From: Pseudoduganella armeniaca
GTDB taxonomy: Bacteria > Pseudomonadota > Gammaproteobacteria > Burkholderiales > Burkholderiaceae_D
DNA length: 64,000 nucleotides
Assembly (NCBI RefSeq): GCF_003028855.1
Contig: NZ_CP028324.1
Coordinates: 4,340,001-4,404,000, forward strand
Direction of reading: 5' to 3'
This document shows positions 7,864-16,900 of the stretch, piece after piece. Both the position numbers and the translations under genes were made by a program. The first letter of the stretch is position 1. Each line of letters begins with the position of its first letter. The notes beneath the pieces are model-generated. The model was not told the DNA's origin and did not search any database. It was given only the letters and a program-made list of their open reading frames with translations.

Positions 7864-8811
7864 CTAGGCAATCGAAGGCCGGCCGAAATCCGGCATGCCG
7901 TCGGCATCCCAGCGCAAGGGTTTGACGAAGGTATGGCGGTCCGGATTCCACAACGGATCGCCGACGATTTCAGTATAAGTCCTCGCATGGTAGACCAGGA
8001 GCACGGTTGAACCGTCTTCCGCCACCGTGAAGCTGTTGTGGCCTGGGCCGTAGATCTTGTGCTCGAAACAGGTCTGCAGTACCGGCTGGTCCGACTTGTG
8101 CCAGGAGGCCGGATCGAGCAGGTCGGCATTCTCGTCCGCCCACAACAGGCCCATGGCGTAGTTGTGGTCCGTCGCGCTGGCCGAGTAGCTGATGAAGATC
8201 TTGCCGTTCTTCTTCAGCACCGACGGCCCCTCGTTGACGAGGAAGCCGCGGCATTCCCACTCGTGTTCCGGTTTGCTCAGCATGATCGGCTGGCCCTCGA
8301 TCTGCCACGGCGTCTTCATCGGCGCGATGTACAGGTTCGAGTTGCCCTCGATGTCCTCGTGCTTCTGGGCCCACAGGTAGTACAGCTGGCCCTTGTGGGT
8401 GAACGTGGTCGCGTCCAGGCAGAAGCTGTCGATGCCCGTGTCGACCTGCCCCATGAACTCCCACTGCCCTTCCAGCGGATTGGCGTTCTCGTTGCGCAGC
8501 GCGTACATGCGGTGCTGGAACAGCTTGTTTTTGATCTCGCGGCTGGGCGCCGCGGCGAAGTAGACGTACCAGGCACCCTGGTTGAAGTGGATCTCCGGCG
8601 CCCAGATCAGTTCCGAGTAAGCGCCCGTATCCGGCTTCCTCCAGACGTCGCGCGTTTGCGCGCTGGCCAGGCCTTCGATGGTCTTGGCGCGGCGAAGTTC
8701 GATGCGGTCGTACTGGGGCACCGACGCCGTAAAATAATAATAGCCATCCGTGTGACGATAGATATAGGGATCGGCGCGTTGCTCGATCAGGGGTTGCAGT
8801 ATTTGAGTCAA
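7864..8811 (-). CDS. GH43 family alpha-L-arabinofuranosidase-like enzyme, cytoplasmic
   Basis: 315 residues. It starts with TTG at 8811, supported by GGAGAAAACC just upstream; there is no suitable ATG nearby. The catalytic residues line up with the paralogue at 5657-6655: Asp14 (QRADPYI), Asp133 (CLDATTF) and Glu194 (LVNEGPSVL), with IYGPGHNSF near the end. There is no signal peptide, so it probably cleaves short oligosaccharides after import by the adjacent GPH transporter, whose gene ends 24 bases upstream. Arabinofuranosidase is the best guess from motif similarity; beta-xylosidase is possible. Confidence 0.88.
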   Translation of the reverse strand: MTQILQPLIEQRADPYIYRHTDGYYYFTASVPQYDRIELRRAKTIEGLASAQTRDVWRKPDTGAYSELIWAPEIHFNQGAWYVYFAAAPSREIKNKLFQHRMYALRNENANPLEGQWEFMGQVDTGIDSFCLDATTFTHKGQLYYLWAQKHEDIEGNSNLYIAPMKTPWQIEGQPIMLSKPEHEWECRGFLVNEGPSVLKKNGKIFISYSASATDHNYAMGLLWADENADLLDPASWHKSDQPVLQTCFEHKIYGPGHNSFTVAEDGSTVLLVYHARTYTEIVGDPLWNPDRHTFVKPLRWDADGMPDFGRPSIA

Positions 8812-8835
8812 GGTTTTCTCCGGAAAGTCGGTCGA

Positions 8836-10191
8836 TCAGGCGGCGTAGCCGTGCGTGAGCATCTTGGCCTTCACCGCGCCGTAGTATTCGTCGCTGATGC
8901 GGTAGCGGAACATCAGCAGGCCCATGACCAGGTGGAAGAAGCCCGGGATCACCGTCAGCATCAGCGCGATGCCGGTCAGCGCCAGCGGTGTCTGCGCCAC
9001 GTTGGGCTGGTACTGGAAATGCGTCAGCAGCAGGCCGACCAGCGCGCCGGCGATGCCCATGCCGGCCTTCTGGCATACCGAGATGCCGCCGAAGGCGAAG
9101 CCGGAGACGCGCGTGCCGGTCTTGACCTGGCCGTAGTCGATGGTTTCGGCAATCGCCGACCAGAACACCGGCGCATGCAGGTCGACGATGAACGAGAGCA
9201 GGAAGTACAGGACGAAGGCCAGCACCACGTCGCCCGGCTTGACGAACAGGTAGATGGCCAGGCTGATGGCCGCGACCACCACCTGGGAGTTGCGGAACAG
9301 CTTGACCTTGCAGTAGCTCTTGGTGATCCAGGTGGAAGCGACCATCGACAGGATGGCGGCCGCCACGCCGGTGGACAGGAACGCGGACACCACGGCTTCG
9401 TCGCCGCCCAGGTAGTACTTGGCGTAGTACATGGCGACCGAGCCGCGCACCACGTAACCGATGGTGCCCGTGACGCAGGCACCGCACAGGATCAGCCACT
9501 GGTCGTTCTTCAGCAGCACCTTCAGCTGGTCCAGCAAGGGCTGGCGCTGCACCACGTGGTGCACCCGCTCCTCGGTCGAGAAGAAGCAGAACAGGAACAG
9601 CACGACACCCATCAGCGCCATGACCGCCATCGCGGCCTGGTAACCGACGGCCGGATTGCCGCCGCCCCACTCCTTGGCGAGCAGCGGCACGATGATCGTC
9701 ACCATGAACGCGCCGATCTTGGCGAAGAACAGCCGGTAGCCGTTGGCCGACAGGCGGTCCTGCGGGTCGCTGGTCAGGGCGCTGATCAGGGAGATATACG
9801 GGATGCCGACGCCGGCCGTCATCAACGTCATCAGGATATAGGTCGAATAGGCCCAGATCATCTTCGCGTCGTAGCTCCAGTCGGGCGTCGAGAATACGAA
9901 GAAGACCGAGACCCCGTACGGCACCGCCAGGAACAGCAGCCACGGACGATAGCGGCCGCAGCGGTTGGTGAACCGGTCCGTGATCTGGCCCATGACGAGG
10001 TCGGCCACGGCGCCGATCACCTTCACCGCCAGGAACAGCAGCGCCAGGTCCTCCGTGTGCAGGCCATAGATGTCGGTGTAGAAGAATGTGATGATCAACA
10101 TCATGGATGAGATCACCACGTTCAGGGCCATGTCGCCCGCACCGAACCCTACTTTTTCCACCATCGATAATTTTTGCATCGTCTTTCCCAT
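8836..10191 (-). CDS. GPH-family (MFS) sugar:cation symporter
   Basis: 451 residues with about 12 hydrophobic segments. The N-terminus KLSMVEKVGFGAGDMA and the loop DRFTNRCGRYRPWLL (after the second or third helix) are hallmarks of the glycoside-pentoside-hexuronide family (XynP, YicJ, MelB relatives). It should bring arabinosides or xylosides across the inner membrane. It is followed directly by a leaderless GH43, the usual pairing for intracellular hydrolysis. The start at 10191 is the first ATG; an ATG four codons later (10179) gives the more typical MQKLS start and is equally likely. Confidence 0.9.
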   Translation of the reverse strand: MGKTMQKLSMVEKVGFGAGDMALNVVISSMMLIITFFYTDIYGLHTEDLALLFLAVKVIGAVADLVMGQITDRFTNRCGRYRPWLLFLAVPYGVSVFFVFSTPDWSYDAKMIWAYSTYILMTLMTAGVGIPYISLISALTSDPQDRLSANGYRLFFAKIGAFMVTIIVPLLAKEWGGGNPAVGYQAAMAVMALMGVVLFLFCFFSTEERVHHVVQRQPLLDQLKVLLKNDQWLILCGACVTGTIGYVVRGSVAMYYAKYYLGGDEAVVSAFLSTGVAAAILSMVASTWITKSYCKVKLFRNSQVVVAAISLAIYLFVKPGDVVLAFVLYFLLSFIVDLHAPVFWSAIAETIDYGQVKTGTRVSGFAFGGISVCQKAGMGIAGALVGLLLTHFQYQPNVAQTPLALTGIALMLTVIPGFFHLVMGLLMFRYRISDEYYGAVKAKMLTHGYAA

Positions 10192-10260
10192 CAGAAGAAG
10201 CTCGGGGCACTGGCCGTTCGCCGGTCAGCGCCCCTCCCCGTTAGCAACCGCGGCGGCCGC

Positions 10261-12918
10261 TCAATGCTTCCAGCGCAGGGCCACGCCGACGGTGCGGTCG
10301 TAACGGCGCACGTCGCGCGGCAGTTCCGGCACCGAGTGATAGTCCTTGTATTGGAAGTCGGTCAGGTTGGTGCCGTCCACCGTCAGGCTGAGGTTTTTCG
10401 ACAGCTTGTAGGTGAGCGACGCGTCCAGCGACTTCATCGGATCGACCACCAGGTCGTACTGCGTGGCGCGGTAGGCATACTCGGACACGAAGCGCGAGCG
10501 CCAGCTGTACGCCACCCGCGCCGACCAGTCGCCGCGCTCGTACAGGCCGATCAGGTTATATGCCCACTTCGACATGCCGGCGAAGCTGTTCACCTTGCCA
10601 TCCGGCTCCGTCAGGCCGCCATGCATGTAGGTGCCGTTGGCCTCGACGCCGAAGCCGCCCAGCCAGCCCGGCAGCCAGTCGTAGAACTGCTTGTACGCGA
10701 TTTCCACGCCTTCGAGCTTGCCGTCGCTGGTGTTGTAGGGGCGGCTGACGTCATACGTGATGCCGTCGTAGGTTTCAGGCGTGGACTTGCGGCGGATGTA
10801 GTTCTTGAATTCGTGCGAGAACACGGTGCCGGTGACGGAGCCGGTCGGGGCGAAATACCACTCCAGCGCCGCATCCATGTTCTTGCTTTCGATCGGCTTC
10901 AGGTTCGGGTTGCCCGACGTGCCGGTGGCCAGGGTCGTATTGCCGGCGGCGTGCAGCACCAGGCCCGGATTGAAGTCGGCGAACGCGGGCCGCTGCGTGG
11001 CCTTGACCCAGTTGAAGCGGGCCTGCAGGTCGCCGCGCAGCTTGGCGCGCAGCGCCACGTTGGGCAGGTAGTCGGTGCCCGTCGTCTTCACGCTGGCGGC
11101 CACGATGGCATCGTTGATCAGCGAGTTGCCGCGCAGGTCCTGCTCGGTGCGCACGGCGCGCAGGCCGATCGAGCCCTCCACCGGCACCGACCAGGCGTCG
11201 AACGCGATGTCGGCCTTGCCGTACAGGGCCTGGGTCTTCTCGATGTCGGCGTAGTACGACAGCGGGTCTTCCGGGTTCGGCGTGGTCGTGCCGGTGAACG
11301 CCTGGCGCAGGTCGCTGGTATTGTTCAGCAGGTAGCTGGCGCACGGGATCGGGAACTGCGAGATGCCATAGTTGCCCGCGCTCGGCCGCGACAGGCAGGT
11401 AAAGCCCGGGATCGCATTGATCATCACCGGATTGGCCGAATAGGCGCCCGGATGGTTGACCGAGCCTTCGATGCCGTGGATCGACGCCGCATGGCGCTTG
11501 GCGATGCGGACCCCGCCGGCGAAGCCGCGGAAGAAGCCCTTGTCGGCCAGTTCGTACGTCGCGTCGGCGCGCCAGTCGGTGGAGCTGCCTTCGTCGTGGC
11601 TGTGCTGGTCGAAGAACTTCTCGAGGAAGAAATTCGAGCCCGTCGTGATGTCCGCGCCCGGATAGGTGATCGAGCCGACGCCGTTGTCGATGCGGCCCGC
11701 CACGTTCGGCATGAAGCCGACGATGTCGACGATCGGGTTCTGGTTGCGAAACTTGCTGACGGTGCGCGCCAGTTCGGTTTTCAGGCGCAGCTGGTCGTTG
11801 ACGTCCCAGGTGGCGCCGGTGGCGGCCTGCGTGGTGCGCGAATAGTGGCGGCGGCCCTGCGTGGACGAGAGGGTCCACTGGTCGGCACCAGTCTTGCTGA
11901 TCGACTGCAGGTAGTTCGTGCCCGGCACCGTCGTGATCGTGGCGCCCTTGTTCAGGGGCAGCTGGCCCAGGAAGAAATTGGTCTCGGCGTCGTGCTCGAT
12001 GCGGGTATTGATCACTTCCGCGAACACTTCCACGTCCTTGTTCGGGCGCCATTGCAGCACGCCGTTGCCGGCCCAGCGCTTGCGGTCGCCGCCCGTCATG
12101 GTGCGGCCGATGGTGTCCGGCCCCGTCAGACCGTTCTCGATCGACAGCGGCACGCCGACCCAGCCGGCTTCGTCGGCGTAGCGGCCGCGCTGGTAGGAGT
12201 AGCCCAGCAGCGCGCCGAATTCACCGTAGGCCGTTTTCCAGCGGTTCGACACCATGCCGGACAGCTGCGGGTCGGTGGCCTCGGACTTGTCGCGGTTCTC
12301 GGCGCGCGCCACCACGCTGGCGGTGGCGCCCTTGAAGTCGAACGGCCGGTTGGTGCGCACGTCGATGACGCCGGCGGTGCCGCCTTCCACCATGTCCACG
12401 CCCTGCGATTTGTAGACGTCCAGGCGCGACAGCATCGTGGTCGGAATATCGGCCAGGAACAGGCTGCGGCTGACGGCGGAGAACATCTCGCGCCCGTTCA
12501 GCAGCGTGACGGCGCCGGGCAGGCCGCGGATGACGACGTTACCGGCCTCGCCGGCCTCGCGGATGATCTGCACGCCCGTGATGCGGCCCAGGATCTCGGC
12601 TACGTTCTTGTCCGGGAACTTGCCGATGTCGTCGGCGACGATGGAGTCGACCACCTGCTCGTTGTTCTGCTTAAAGGCCTGGGCATTGCGGGCGGCGTTG
12701 CGGATGCCGGTCACGGTGACGACGCCCGCGCTGGCGCCGACCTCACCGGCCGCGCTGGCGCCGGCGCTTTGCGCGGCGGGCGGCGCGCCATCGGGGCCCT
12801 GCTGGGCCCACACGGAAGCGCCGCTGAGCATCCCGACGGCCGCCAGCGCGGCCACCGTGACTTTCAAGGTGAAAGGGTTGCGGCCGGGCGCGACACGGCC
12901 CGAAGGGATCGGCTTCAT
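10261..12918 (-). CDS. TonB-dependent receptor, carbohydrate (Xanthomonas/Caulobacter) type
   Basis: 885 residues from an ATG preceded by GGAGACCT; the frame stays open further upstream but that part lacks a ribosome site. A signal peptide ends near ASVWAQQ. The plug domain contains FPDKNVAEILGRITGVQI and EGGTAGVIDVRTNRPF, typical of large TonB receptors that import plant oligosaccharides. The C-terminus ends in an aromatic-rich strand (GVALRWKH). It is first in the minus-strand sugar locus and feeds the GPH transporter 69 bases downstream. Probable ligand: arabinan or arabinoxylan oligosaccharides, by context only. Confidence 0.92.
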   Translation of the reverse strand: MKPIPSGRVAPGRNPFTLKVTVAALAAVGMLSGASVWAQQGPDGAPPAAQSAGASAAGEVGASAGVVTVTGIRNAARNAQAFKQNNEQVVDSIVADDIGKFPDKNVAEILGRITGVQIIREAGEAGNVVIRGLPGAVTLLNGREMFSAVSRSLFLADIPTTMLSRLDVYKSQGVDMVEGGTAGVIDVRTNRPFDFKGATASVVARAENRDKSEATDPQLSGMVSNRWKTAYGEFGALLGYSYQRGRYADEAGWVGVPLSIENGLTGPDTIGRTMTGGDRKRWAGNGVLQWRPNKDVEVFAEVINTRIEHDAETNFFLGQLPLNKGATITTVPGTNYLQSISKTGADQWTLSSTQGRRHYSRTTQAATGATWDVNDQLRLKTELARTVSKFRNQNPIVDIVGFMPNVAGRIDNGVGSITYPGADITTGSNFFLEKFFDQHSHDEGSSTDWRADATYELADKGFFRGFAGGVRIAKRHAASIHGIEGSVNHPGAYSANPVMINAIPGFTCLSRPSAGNYGISQFPIPCASYLLNNTSDLRQAFTGTTTPNPEDPLSYYADIEKTQALYGKADIAFDAWSVPVEGSIGLRAVRTEQDLRGNSLINDAIVAASVKTTGTDYLPNVALRAKLRGDLQARFNWVKATQRPAFADFNPGLVLHAAGNTTLATGTSGNPNLKPIESKNMDAALEWYFAPTGSVTGTVFSHEFKNYIRRKSTPETYDGITYDVSRPYNTSDGKLEGVEIAYKQFYDWLPGWLGGFGVEANGTYMHGGLTEPDGKVNSFAGMSKWAYNLIGLYERGDWSARVAYSWRSRFVSEYAYRATQYDLVVDPMKSLDASLTYKLSKNLSLTVDGTNLTDFQYKDYHSVPELPRDVRRYDRTVGVALRWKH

Positions 12919-13253
12919 AGGTCTCCAATGTCTTGTAATTATGGTTTTAGTGCAGTTTTGAAACTGCTTGCCTGCAGAGCATCTTAGGTGGAGGGAAGAA
13001 TTCAATCCAATCAATTTTTCCGGCCCTTCGATATCTTTTTCGATATCAAAACACGCCAAATCCTGCCAATGCTGATGGCGCGTAAATTGTACAGGATTCA
13101 ACTAACGTAGCTGCGCGAAAATTTTCCGCTGTCGATTTCTTTTACAGCGGCACGGCCGGGGCCACACCGTCTTCAGCGAAATCAAGGACTTGGCGCGTTG
13201 GCATTGCTTTTGCTCACATCGACGTCATAACGATGACACCAGGGGATGGCCAT
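12919..13253. promoter_or_regulatory. Divergent intergenic region with tandem CGATATC boxes
   Basis: 335 bases between the divergent TonB receptor and PEP-CTERM-like genes, noticeably more AT-rich than its surroundings. CGATATC occurs twice (13029-13035 and 13041-13047), separated by TTTTT, about 110 bases upstream of the receptor start. The same CGATATCTTT word lies before the dehydratase operon at 5521, suggesting an operator for the sugar regulon. I see no open frame with a ribosome site and no RNA gene here, and could not assign -35/-10 boxes confidently. Confidence 0.4.
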
Positions 13254-13874
13254 ATGTGTACATACCAAACCAGGCGCCGCGGCGCACTGCTTGCGGTTTG
13301 CGGCTGGCTGCTGGCCGCCCAGGCGGCACTGGCCATGCCGATCACCTACAACTTCGACACGTTCGCGGACGGCACCGCCCTGACAGGGCAATACGCCGGC
13401 CTCGGCTTCGCCCACGCCACCGTCCTGCAGGCGGGCATCGGCCTGAACGAGATATCGTTCCCGCCGCGCTCTGGCGCTGGCGTGCTGTACGACGACGGCG
13501 GCCCGATCGTCATCACGTTCGCGGCCGGTGCCTCGGCGGTGTCCGGCTACTTCACCTATATCGACGGCCTGACCCTGTCCGCCTACGACAGCAGCGACCG
13601 CCTGATCGCCAGCGCCACCGCGGCCTGGCTGTCCAATGTGGGCGATGACGGTGGCGACGCGGGCAGCGCGCCCAACGAGCTGCTGAGCGTGACGGCCAGC
13701 GGCGACCTCATCGCGCGCATCGTCATCAGCTCCGCCGCCGCTGGCGGCTCGCTCGTGCTGGACGACCTGACCGTGGACACGGCCGCCGTGGCCGTGCCGG
13801 CGCCCGGCACGCTGCCGCTCGTGATGACGGGGCTGCTGGCGCTGGCGTGGCGCGCCCGACGACGGCGGCGCTGA
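13254..13874 (+). CDS. PEP-CTERM-like exported protein, function unknown
   Basis: 206 residues from the ATG at 13254, which follows AGGGGATGGC; an ATG 21 bases upstream has no ribosome site. A signal peptide ends near AAQAALA. The central part is a beta-rich domain (ITYNFDTFADGTALTGQYAG onward) of the kind found in PEP-CTERM proteins. The C-terminus has the three-part sorting signal: VPAPGTLPL, a hydrophobic helix and an arginine-rich tail. The core reads PAPGT rather than PEP, a common variant. Family knowledge: such proteins are handled by an EpsH/XrtA exosortase and often associate with exopolysaccharide. No exosortase gene is in the window. Confidence 0.8.
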   Translation: MCTYQTRRRGALLAVCGWLLAAQAALAMPITYNFDTFADGTALTGQYAGLGFAHATVLQAGIGLNEISFPPRSGAGVLYDDGGPIVITFAAGASAVSGYFTYIDGLTLSAYDSSDRLIASATAAWLSNVGDDGGDAGSAPNELLSVTASGDLIARIVISSAAAGGSLVLDDLTVDTAAVAVPAPGTLPLVMTGLLALAWRARRRRR

Positions 13875-13952
13875 CGCCGTTTCACCCGTCCGTCCCTTCC
13901 CTTACATCGCGCGTTGCGTGCGGCCCGCGCGGCCACGCGCCCAGGAGGCATT

Positions 13953-16900
13953 ATGCGAGCTGCCCTTGTTGCCATGCTGGCCGGCATGGTGTTTGCCGCC
14001 CCGGCCCTTGCCGGCACGCTCGGCACCCCCACGCTGGCACCGGCCAGCATCGGCGCCGGCGCGCCCGCCGTCGTCAGGATCAGCGTCCCGATCGGCGACC
14101 CCAACTACATCGACGGCAGCGCCAACGTGCAGCGGCTGGCCGCCGACGGCGCCGTGCAAGGCATCGTCGGCACGCTGCGCGACGACGGCCAGGGTGGCGA
14201 TGCCAGCGCCGGCGACGGCATCCACACGATGGCCATGACGCTGACCGAGCCGGCCGGCAGCGTGCGCTTCCAGGTCTCGGCGGCGTTTCGCAAGGAAGTG
14301 CGGCGTACCGTCTCGGCAGCCGTGACGTTGACCGTCACCCCCGCCAGCGGCGTCCCGACCATCACGGCGGCGCGGTTCACGGTGACGGCGGCCACCACCG
14401 GCGTGCCGGCGGTCGGTGTCGCCAGCGCGACGGTGCAGTCGGCCAGCGCGCCGACTACGCTGGTGCTGCAGAAGATCGACGCGGCGGGTGCCGTGCTGGC
14501 CAGCCTCGGCACCCTGCACGACGATGGCGCCGATGGCGACGCGACGGCCGGCGACGCCAACTACGCGCTGCGCTCCACCGTGCTGGAAAACAGCCCGGGC
14601 ACGCTGCGCTACCGCATCGCCGGCACCTTCCCGGGCCATGTGCAGACGGTGTATTCGAACGTCTTCACCGTCGCCGTGGCAGGCACGGCGACGGGCGTCG
14701 AAATCACCAGCCCGGCCAACGGCGCCTACCTGAACACGCCCGCCATCACGGTCGCCGGCAGCGTGGGCGACCCGGCCGCGCGCGTCACGCTGAACGGCAT
14801 TACCGCGGTGGTCAGCGGCACCTCGTTCAACGCCTCCGTGCCGCTCAACGAAGGGCCGAACACGATCACGGCCGTCGCCACCAACAGCGGCGGCACCACG
14901 ACGACGGCCAGCATCCTCGTCACGCTCGACACCACCGCGCCGAAGGTGGAAATCTATTCGCCGGTCGCCAATGCCGTCACCACCGGCGACAAGGCCACCG
15001 TCAGCGGCATGGTCAACGACATCGTGGTCGGCACCGTCAATCCGCAGCAGGCAACCGTTACCGTCAACGGCATCGCCGCCGAGGTGCTCAACCGCAGCTT
15101 CATCGCGCGCGACGTGCCGCTGCAGGCCGGCGCCAACACGATCCAGGCGGTGGCCACAGACCGCGCCGGCAATCGCGCCACCACCGCCACCAGCGTCACG
15201 CGCAGCGCCAGCGGCGGCCTGGCCCTGGTCTCGGGCAACAACCAGCGCGCCGCGGCCGGCGCCCTGCTGGCCGCGCCGCTGGTGGTGGCGCTGACCGACG
15301 CGCGCGGCGCCCCGGTGGCGAACCGGCCCGTCGTGTTCCGGGTCGTGGGGCTGGACGGCACGGTGGCCGCCACCGCCCTGCCCGGCCCTGGCCTGCCGGC
15401 AGTCGCCGTGAATACGGACAGCGAAGGCAAGGCGCGCGCCTACTACCGGCTCGGCAGCCGGGCCGGTGGCGGCAACCTGGTCGAAGCCAGCACCGCCGCC
15501 GCCCAGGCGACGGTGGACTTCGTGGCGACCGGCACCCCCGGCGCGCCCCAGCTGATGGTGGTCGACTCGGGCAACAACCAGACCGGCGCGGCCGGTCAGG
15601 CCCTGCCCTTCCCGCTGATCGCCATCGTGACCGACGGTACCTACAACCGCCTGGCCGGCGTGCCGGTAACGTTTACCGTCAAGGAAGGGGGCGGCGGCTT
15701 CGGCCCCAGCCACCAGGCCACCCTGCAGGCGACCAGCGACAGCGACGGCCGGGTGGCGGCGACGTTCGCGCTGGGGCCGAACCAGGGCGTCAACAATAAC
15801 GTGGTCGAGGCCAACTTCGCCGGCGGCACGGGCTACGCGGCCACGTTTACCGCCAACGGCCTGCTGCCTGGCCCCGCCGCGCAGACCAGGATCAGCGGCG
15901 TGGTGCTGGACAACAGCAACCAGCCCATCCCGGGCGTGACGATGCGCCTCTTGCAGATCACGCAGGGCAACCGCAGCAATATCCCGCAGGAGATGGCCGA
16001 GGCGGTGCGTACCGACGCCCAAGGCCAGTTCGTCATGCAGCCGGTGCCGGTGGGCGTGTTCAAGCTGATGGCGGACGGCGGCTCGGCCACGCGCGACGGC
16101 ATCTGGCCGACCCTGGACTTCGACATGGTCACGGTGCCGGGCCAGGACAACACGCCCGGCATGCCGATCTTCCTGCCGGCGCTGAACCCGAACAACCGCG
16201 TCTGCGTCGACGAAAGCACGGGCGGCACGCTGACCCTGCCCGAGGTGCCGGGCTTCGCGCTGGCCATCGCGCCCGGCTCCGCCACCTTCCCGGGCGGCTC
16301 GCGCAGCGGCTGCGTGCACGTTACGCCCGTCAATCTCGACAAGGTACCGATGGCGCCCGGCTTCGGCCAGCAGCCCCGTTTCGTCGTCACCATCCAGCCG
16401 GTCGGCACCCACTTCAGCCCGCCGGCGCGCATGACGATCCCGAACGTGGACGGCCTGGCGCCGCGCGCCGTCACCGAGATGTATTCGTACGACCACGACC
16501 TGGCCAGCTTCGTGGCGATCGGCAGCGCGACGGTCAGCGCCGACGGCGCCACCATCACGTCCGATCCCGGCTCCGGCGTCATCAAGGCCGGCTGGCACTG
16601 CGGCGGCAACCCCAACACGTCCGGCTCGGCCGGCACCTGCCCGACCTGCCAGAAGTGCGAAGGCTCCAGCTGCGTGGCCGATGCCGCCAAGGACGGCCAG
16701 GTGTGCGACCTGGCGCCCTCGGGCCAGGGCGTGTGCCGGGCCGGCAACTGCGTGCCCGTGCGGCTGACGATCCTGGTCAACAACACGGCCGGCACCAACG
16801 ACGACATCACGGCACTGAACGGGCCCCAGACGCTGCCGATTACCGTGCGCATGGACGACGGTCCCAGCACGCCCATCAGTGTGACGCTGACCCTGACGCC

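Noticed and set aside
12919..13101. N-terminal extension of the first TonB receptor
   Set aside because: The frame is open to 13101, but the ATG at 12918 has a ribosome site and is followed by the signal peptide. The extension covers the AT-rich regulatory region.
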